This document shows positions 20,112 to 25,295 of a stretch of 25,295 nucleotides of DNA, in pieces (the first letter of the stretch is position 1; every line of letters begins with the position of its first letter). Under the pieces are notes generated by a model, which saw only the letters and a list, made by a program, of their open reading frames with translations, did no database searches and was not told the DNA's origin. The DNA lies in contig WION01000664.1 in NCBI GenBank assembly GCA_015039365.1, positions 1 to 25,295 on the forward strand, written 5' to 3'. This DNA comes from Amanita rubescens. Taxonomy: Eukaryota; Basidiomycota; Agaricomycetes; Agaricales; Amanitaceae. A program made the translations under genes and the position numbers.

Positions 20112-20414
20112 TCAGAACGCTGGGGAGAGGCCCTTTACCGTAAATTCTCCGTGTACTTCGCAAAACAGGAACCTAAGTTGTCGGATATGACTTGGTTTGA
20201 ATGCCGTGAATACGAAATACTCTAGCCAGTATTCGGAATCGTGACGATAATTGTCACGCTGGCGGCTGGCCGCCAAAATCATCGCGGATGGCTGCCACCA
20301 CGAGGCCGTATTTGCCGAAACCAACAAGTACAAATACTCGTGAAGGTCTTCTCTTTTTATGAACACAAGGCTTTTGAACTGGCGCTTGGCATCGGCATCT
20401 GCTTGAACATACAA
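20112..20414 (-). pseudogene. Possible decayed DUF6699 copy between the subtype B pair
   Basis: A 100-codon frame lies between the two subtype B genes on the same strand. Part of it can be laid against the domain: SWWQPS for the SWPxS motif, then LEYFVFTAFKPS, LRFLFCEV and EFTV, in the order EYF...A..P...LR...EV...FTV seen in the subtype A genes. The spacing is compressed by about eight residues, and the frame ends right after the FTV position, where DVLxxIY should follow. The lead exon is missing. This resembles a broken relic, but the similarity is weak and could be chance. Confidence 0.25.
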
Positions 20415-20634
20415 CTGGCCATTTATCGTTTCTAATACGTATACATTTTGTTCCTACTCACACAGTTGTGCCTCGTCTATATATAACCTTCCCAGTGCCA
20501 GCGCACACATCGGCTCCGTGAACACCCGATTAGACGCTCAATGATGCCCAAGAGGTTAATTACAAATTAAAAACATAACTTATGGGTAGTAGGGTGCTAT
20601 CGATACAAACATTAATCATGTTATTCCGTCTTCA

Positions 20635-21241
20635 CTAGATCTTGAGCAGTAAAGCTTCGTCGTCCGTCAGCAACAGCCCGTTGAATAAACTGCCAGGTGG
20701 GAAAGACGATCGATTCTCGTACAGCTTCATCAATACATCCCCGACCGTGATGTATATATCATTGGATGCCATGACTTCCCACATATCCATGGGAGGGTAT
20801 TTTACAATGATGTTGTCCCTTCCAGGGTTCACCGCCGGGCGTATCAACTCTTGGGAGTGAAATAGCCCAGTGTCGATGGGCCTCTTTGCAAGCGGATACC
20901 TCACGAGAGATTCGGAGCCGCAGGAAATGCGGGCATATACCTGGGGCTCAATGGGAGATGGTGACGGTGTATCTCGAAGTTCCACAGGGGAGGGAGGATC
21001 GAGCACGCACTACCAAGATGCATGGATAAGACAACTTATACGACGTGGATCATGAAACTTGGTACTGACTAGGGCGCCTTGATATTGCTCTCTGTCGTCA
21101 TCGTTGGCGCTCTTTGTCTGCGTGGCCCCAGTTAATGTGAAGTCATGATGAAGCAGGACAGTGTCATACCTCTTCCAGCGTTTCGTCGACATGTGTGATG
21201 CAAATATTCGTAGAAGCGAAATCAACATGGCGACCTGGCAT
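20635..21241 (-). CDS. DUF6699-family protein (subtype B, copy 2), three exons, about 164 aa
   Basis: Exon 1 is 21241-21170 (24 codons). It encodes MPGRHVDFASTNICITHVD, clearly related to the exon 1 lead of the gene at 19622. The intron is 21169-21118 (GTATGA...CACGCAG, 52 nt). Exon 2, 21117-21070, is acidic with 16 codons. A second intron is 21069-21010 (GTCAGT...TGGTAG, 60 nt), and exon 3 is 21009-20635. Skipping exon 2 (one intron from 21169 to 21010) is also in frame, so exon 2 is the doubtful part. Exon 3 holds a Pro/Ser-rich linker, LIRPAVNPGRD, KYPPMDMWEVMASND, the signature YITVGDVLMKLYENRSSF, FNGLLLTDDE and a short end at TAG. Compared with its sister, it has PAV for PAT and a shorter C-terminus. 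Function is unknown. Confidence 0.8.
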
Positions 21242-21671
21242 TTTTTTCCACTCGAGTGCGTCAATACTCAAGGCTCCCAGTTGATTGGCATTAATCTCAC
21301 CTAGAAAGACCAGGTTCAAAATGAGGAGAGTTTGAAAAGCGTCTGTTGTTGGGAACGGTCAAATGTGTAGGTTCTGATCATTTTGCTCTCTGAAAGTTCG
21401 CTTTTATGCGTTTCGCAATGCGCCGACTTCACCAGATAGCTGCTGTAGTTGGAACACGTTCTTCTTTGGTGTACCGCTGTGGTGTCCGTATAAAGAAGGA
21501 AAGTTAAATCCTCTACAATTTTTAAAATTAGCTCTTGATGTCATCATTACACAGGTCGCACCGTCGTCTTCCTTGCCTTTTAGAAAATTAGTCATAGTCC
21601 AGATCAGGATAGGTGTCTCCGAGATTGAGAGCGAATCGATTCGTTCTAGTGGACTTGTTTGGAGCTGTCAT

Positions 21672-21980
21672 TCAATGCACAGGATCGTTCCAACCACGGT
21701 AACCTCCCGCACACGAGGCGGTATAGCATTTCATCGCAACACCGGTGAGATATCCTCCGATAGGATTCGCTCATCGGCTCGTATACCATTTGAGTATTCT
21801 CGATTGCCTTTGAGCAGAAACGACGAAAACGGCGGGGTCGCTGCACAAACGAACCATCGATACTCGAAGCGTCAGGGTGAGATGCATGACACTCAGGGTC
21901 ACGATAGCACTTTTGACGCCACCAGCCCAAATTGTCGCGGGATGATAAACTATATCCTCGCATAAGAGGAACAATGACAA
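21672..21980 (-). pseudogene. Probable decayed DUF6699 copy
   Basis: Frame 21980-21771 reads CEDIVYHPATIWAGGVKS, which parallels NEDCIVYPVTTWPSSVLA of the subtype D gene. About 45 residues later it has DPAVFVVSAQ where that gene has YSFVFEVAAS, so motif order and spacing both agree. The ELPATEPP motif is not recognisable, and the frame stops soon after. In a different frame at about 21716-21669 the signature-like VREVTVVGTILCIE follows, then a stop. The shift between frames and the lost PAT motif suggest a pseudogene. A chance match cannot be excluded without an alignment. Confidence 0.35.
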
Positions 21981-23097
21981 TTTGTCGAATAAACGGCTAG
22001 AGGCGTTTCGTACACTCCGCTATCCATAGACGAGGGTCCATCTAATGATTTGAATTGTTCTCAAAAACGTATCGGGACGCTAACCAAGCAGGGTGCACCA
22101 GGTCCAGTTATTGTATCCTATGAATAACTGTCAAGATGATAATTGCCATGTTTCAGGCTCTCACATACCATAGGCGTATATTCCCGGAATAAGTGAGGCT
22201 GAGAAAATTGTCGACAATGCAAACAAATATGCGCCCACTATTACTGCAGGTCGGGGTGAACAAGAATAGACTCCAAAAGGGTACCTTAAGCCTCGTCGAT
22301 TTGCCTCTCCGCCGCTTGTATGCGTCCTTATAATGCATCCAAAAGAGACATCTCGAGCCATCCTCGGATCTGGCATCTATATTCGTGGGGTGGTCTAACT
22401 CGATACGGATTGATAGGTCCAATCAAGACGTCTTATCCTTCCTTTGAAAGCACAAAAAATCACTAGCATATCAGTTTCACGTGTCAGATAAAGAATTTGT
22501 CAGGACTGTCCATATCCGGTTCGTGCGGTCCCGGCACTTCACAGTACGGTCATGTGTCGGTGGCGCGTGCTGAGGGCACGAGTTCGAGATCTCTTCGTGT
22601 GAGCGTCCAAAAGGCAGGAGACATTAGTTGTTCATTTCCATATCGTCAAAGACATTGGCGTCGGCGGGGACAGACAAGAACCAAGTGGACTGCAACTGCC
22701 ATGGAAGCTGCCATTGACTCCAGCCACTCTGATGCGATGGCGTGCCTGGCTGAATAGGTGCAGACAGATACTCATTCCGCCGCCGCGAGACGAGTTGCGC
22801 AGGACCCGGCTGATTGGCTCGAGGCATATGACCCCGTAAGTCGGGCCGGAGATCAGTCTCATCGATGGGTCGTGGAGATTTCCTCCCACTGGTGCCTAGA
22901 GCGTGAATTATTGGTCAGCGTCCTCAACAGTAGCGGCGGCTAAGAGACATAGAATAAACTTATTCGTGATTGCTGCATACGAAGCTTATTGTTCACATTC
23001 AAGATACAGAAATATTCGTTCCATCCATGATATTGCATAAATAAAGTACACATGAGATGCTGAAAAGACATTTTTAAGGCGGTCCATATAGATCTTG
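21981..23097. other. Intergenic with one candidate small ORF
   Basis: The - strand frame 22827-22624 (67 codons) starts with an ATG and is rich in Gln, Pro and Trp (GWSQWQLPWQ), ending FDDMEMNN. Its composition is protein-like and it starts MPR as some DUF6699 leads do, but it has no domain and no joined downstream exon, so it is only noted. Frames at 22153-22422 show no motif. The rest is probably the 3' flank of the gene ending at 23098. Confidence 0.4.
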
Positions 23098-23709
23098 CTA
23101 CGAGTCCAAGTGAACGATAAAATGATTCCTACCCATGTAACTGAGTCCAGTGAAAATAGCATTGGGAAAGTGAGCCCGCATGCTGTATAGTGATCGCAAA
23201 ACATCTGCAACCGTTAAAATTTCGGAAGTTGGGCGCACTTCCAATCGGCATCGACCTGAGAGTCGTAACACCACAGTCGGGAGACTGGGTGAGGTGGCAG
23301 GCATGGTGTGGAAATACTCCCAATACGTTTGAGGGAGCACCGATTCGGGCCAGGACGCGAGTGCGTACCCGACGCAATACGGGTGGCTTTGTTGCAGATA
23401 GTCTGCCACTACGAGACGGGTGGCAAAGGGGACCCAGCTAATGGGGTCAGGGTGTTGGAACCAACTCGTCTCGGTTGCGACGGGCGGCGGTAGTAAGGAT
23501 ATGGAGGCGAACGCTACCACGGATGTCTGGAGAGAGGATTGTGGTTCAGCGCTCATGATATTGGCCACGCTAAGCGATGAGGGACCCACTCCTGCTTGGG
23601 GCGCTGCTTGCGCCGTTCTCAATGATTCCCCTTCCGATGACAATGTGCTGCTGCTGTCTGCCGCAAAATCGCTGGACAAAAAGCGATAATACTGAGCTGC
23701 AGTGCGCAT
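23098..23709 (-). CDS. DUF6699-family protein (subtype A, copy 2), 203 aa
   Basis: A single exon. Residues 1-85 form a Ser/Ala-rich, probably disordered N-terminus. The domain covers about 89-203: ISWVP, HPYCVGYALASWPESVLP (109-126), WEYFHTMPATSPS, TVVLRL (145-150), RLEVR (155-159), the signature LTVADVLRSLY (165-175), MRAHFPNA and GLSYMGRNHF, ending LDS. It is the closest paralogue of the gene at 5247-5684 (about 60 percent identity over the domain by hand count), with a longer N-terminus. The start at 23709 is favoured because a - strand TATA box (23766-23774) lies 57 nt upstream. An internal ATG at residue 52 would give a protein more like the copy at 5247. Function is unknown; no membrane or secretion signal. 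Confidence 0.88.
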   Translation of the reverse strand: MRTAAQYYRFLSSDFAADSSSTLSSEGESLRTAQAAPQAGVGPSSLSVANIMSAEPQSSLQTSVVAFASISLLPPPVATETSWFQHPDPISWVPFATRLVVADYLQQSHPYCVGYALASWPESVLPQTYWEYFHTMPATSPSLPTVVLRLSGRCRLEVRPTSEILTVADVLRSLYSMRAHFPNAIFTGLSYMGRNHFIVHLDS

Positions 23710-23765
23710 AGAGACGATACGATGGTGGTGGTATTGGAATAAGAGCAGAAATGCTCAGCGCACGA

Positions 23766-23774
23766 TTTATAAAT
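23766..23774 (-). promoter_or_regulatory. TATA box of the subtype A DUF6699 gene at 23709
   Basis: ATTTATAAA on the - strand (the palindromic core ATTTATAAAT), 57 nt before the ATG at 23709, in mixed-composition sequence. Confidence 0.55.
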
Positions 23775-24658
23775 GGTAGGTGTGGGAACTTCCTTCCTCG
23801 ACGGGTCTGCAATGAGCGAGCACGCTGAAGATGTCCGTGATCATGTTGGTGGAGGTTCGCGGTGAGGACAGTTCGCGTTAGCAATTCCAGAGGCGTCTTG
23901 AAGAACTTGAGTGCATAACGTGCCTAATCCCATGATGAAATCTGTGTCGCACATAAATCGATTCCCAAGATGATTTGGATGAGGAGAGGACGGGGGATAG
24001 TCTCGGCTGGGCTTCAGAAGGTGGGAAAAGGAATGGACTGCCTGACCGTTCTTATTCTTAAGTACGGCAAGCAACACTAAATATTTGGCGTTGTTTTCTC
24101 TCAATATGGAAATCGATATCAAACTCAATCAACACGCCGTCTACTCATTTGAAACCGCTTTTCCCTTTTCGTCTATCGCCACGTCATCATGGCTGCTTCC
24201 CTCTCCTTCGCTCCTTTCGCTCGCTCTTTATAAGGAGGATTCCCCAAATGCGACACTGTCACACTCACGGTCATCCTACACACTCGCCAAACGGCCACCA
24301 CACTCGCTCAAATGCCCCTCACATTCACCAAAGTGTTGGCCACACTCGTCAAAAAACCCCTCACACTCATTTAATACATCCACACTCGCACCCTCCGTGA
24401 TGAGATGCCATGATTTGGAGAGCATACGTGGCACGCCGCACCGCTTGCGTGACCTTCCTCATTTAGTTTGGTGCCAGGGCCCTCCTTCCTCATTTAGTTT
24501 AAGCTGTTCCTGGGGACAAAGAGAGCGTAAAGAGATTGTAAAGAGAGCGACAAAGAGAGATCGAGCAATCCGACGCTTGCCCCAAAAAGTTATGATAGTG
24601 TAATTGTTAGTGACATTGAAATTACAACACATTTCCGAGTCAATAGTAAATACTAAAT
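23775..24658. other. Intergenic with low-complexity repeats
   Basis: A long + strand open frame (about 24085-24603) exists only because the repeat-rich tract lacks stop codons; its product is His/Ser/Pro low-complexity and no gene is called. CTTTATAAGG at about 24226 is TATA-like and nearly palindromic. The CACACTCG repeats and a doubled CCTTCCTCATTTAGTTT-type element (about 24452-24470 and 24484-24501) are here. GA-rich AAAGAGAG runs follow at 24518-24560. Confidence 0.5.
24259..24390. repeat. Imperfect CACACTCG/CACACTCA repeat cluster
   Basis: About seven occurrences of CACACTCG, CACACTCA or CACATTCA lie in roughly 130 nt, spaced irregularly about 15-25 nt apart and often preceded by CC or CT. 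They are too irregular for a CRISPR or a clean minisatellite. They may be a degenerate short tandem repeat or a cluster of binding sites. Confidence 0.6.
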
Positions 24659-25295
24659 TTACGAGCCTCCAGTATTTGTAAGGAAGCTATTGAACAGTTC
24701 TTCAGTAGTTGGATCAATTGCATAGTATGATGGGTCGGTTGTTGCAGGTTCCACATCACCTGAGACATTGTGCAACATCACCATTTGGTCCGTGACTGGC
24801 ATGTGGTAATAGGTTTCAGATACAGTGTATGGCAAGTCGTTGCTAGTTGACGTGTTCAGCAAGTTACCATAGTAGTTGCCCAGACCAGTGCTTGTTGACG
24901 CTATCGGCATGTCACTATATTGGGCCCATCCGGAAGACTACCATCATATATTAGCGACGTTAGTAAACCTTCAAGACACGTACTGGTCAGCAACCTGAGC
25001 ATCCAGATTACAGGCTGACGACAGCCCTTCTCGGGCCACGTCATTGTGTTATCCCACATTCCAAAACCGCCGGCGGCCGCAGCAAATGCCTGTGCCTGTG
25101 GGATGTATGTCTCATCTGGGCCTGACGGTCCTGACCATGTGATTAGCAGTTTATCTAAAGGACAATGTGAGATATTGTCGGTGTTGCACACCTTCGTTAA
25201 TCTGTGCTGGGCCTTGTCCTTTCCCTTTCGAGACGAAGTTCGACCACTAGAACTTGATCCAACTCGATATGAAGATGAGCGCCTGACGACAAGCG
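24659..25295 (-). CDS. 3' part of an unrecognised gene running off the right edge
   Basis: The last exon, 24937-24659 (92 codons plus TAA), follows an intron ending GATGGTAG with a perfect TACTAAC branch site and a GTACGT donor candidate (24983). Its product is rich in Ser, Thr, Tyr and Asn (MPIASTSTGLGNYYG..., ending FLTNTGGS), a low-complexity tail like those of fungal transcription factors or other regulatory proteins. Upstream, an open frame from 25295 to about 24984 includes a Ser/Arg/Lys-rich start (SSSSGRTSSRKGKDK) and an Ala/Gly segment (AQAFAAAAGGFG). The simple donor at 24983 does not keep this frame. A second frame ending CNLDAQ at a GTTGCT donor does, so one more small intron is likely. 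Neither the domain nor the 5' end is visible in the window. Confidence 0.5.

Noticed and set aside
24259..24390. CRISPR-like array
   Set aside because: Repeat units are about 8 nt, imperfect and irregularly spaced, with no spacers of constant length, in a fungal genome.
24085..24603. 172-codon + strand open frame
   Set aside because: It does not start with ATG, runs through the CACACTCG low-complexity tract, and its product is repeat-derived without a domain.

Overview
The window looks like nuclear DNA of a basidiomycete fungus, most likely an Agaricomycete. The gene structures have short introns (about 49-83 nt) with GT(A/G)AG(T) donors, CTRAY-like branch points and YAG acceptors. The two most recognisable families, DUF6699 and DUF6534, are uncharacterised families found mainly in basidiomycetes. 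There are no rRNA genes, tRNA genes, bacterial signals or CRISPR arrays. All calls come from hand reading; splice sites were accepted only where the reading frame stays open across the junction.

Layout. (1) 1-4.3 kb: a segmental duplication. Copy 1 (1-933, cut by the window edge) and copy 2 (2852-4181) share a TATA-containing promoter block but lead into different downstream genes: a 134-residue orphan protein (1064-1594) after copy 1, and a possible 78-residue protein (4041-4326) after copy 2. Copy 2 carries two extra segments of about 188 nt that are missing from copy 1. One of them is bounded like a GC-AG intron and is removed precisely in copy 1. (2) 5.2-5.7 kb, + strand: a DUF6699 gene. 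(3) 7.1-8.5 kb, - strand: a multi-exon DUF6534 membrane protein. (4) 8.9-9.9 kb, - strand: a two-exon short-chain dehydrogenase/reductase-like gene. (5) 12.0-15.0 kb, - strand: two more DUF6699 genes. (6) 15-18.3 kb: a gene-poor stretch. (7) 19.0-23.7 kb, - strand: three further DUF6699 genes, with at least one likely decayed copy between them. (8) 24.25-24.4 kb: short CACACTCG-type repeats. (9) 24.66-25.3 kb, - strand: the 3' end of an unrecognised gene that runs out of the window.

The main theme is an array of six DUF6699 genes of at least four subtypes within about 18.5 kb, plus candidate relics. The first and last members are close paralogues in opposite orientation; the 19.0 and 20.6 kb members are a second, tandem pair. 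No operon-type organisation is expected in a fungus, and no biochemical role is known for the family. What the sequence shows is a fast-diverging local gene family expansion next to a membrane protein and an oxidoreductase gene.
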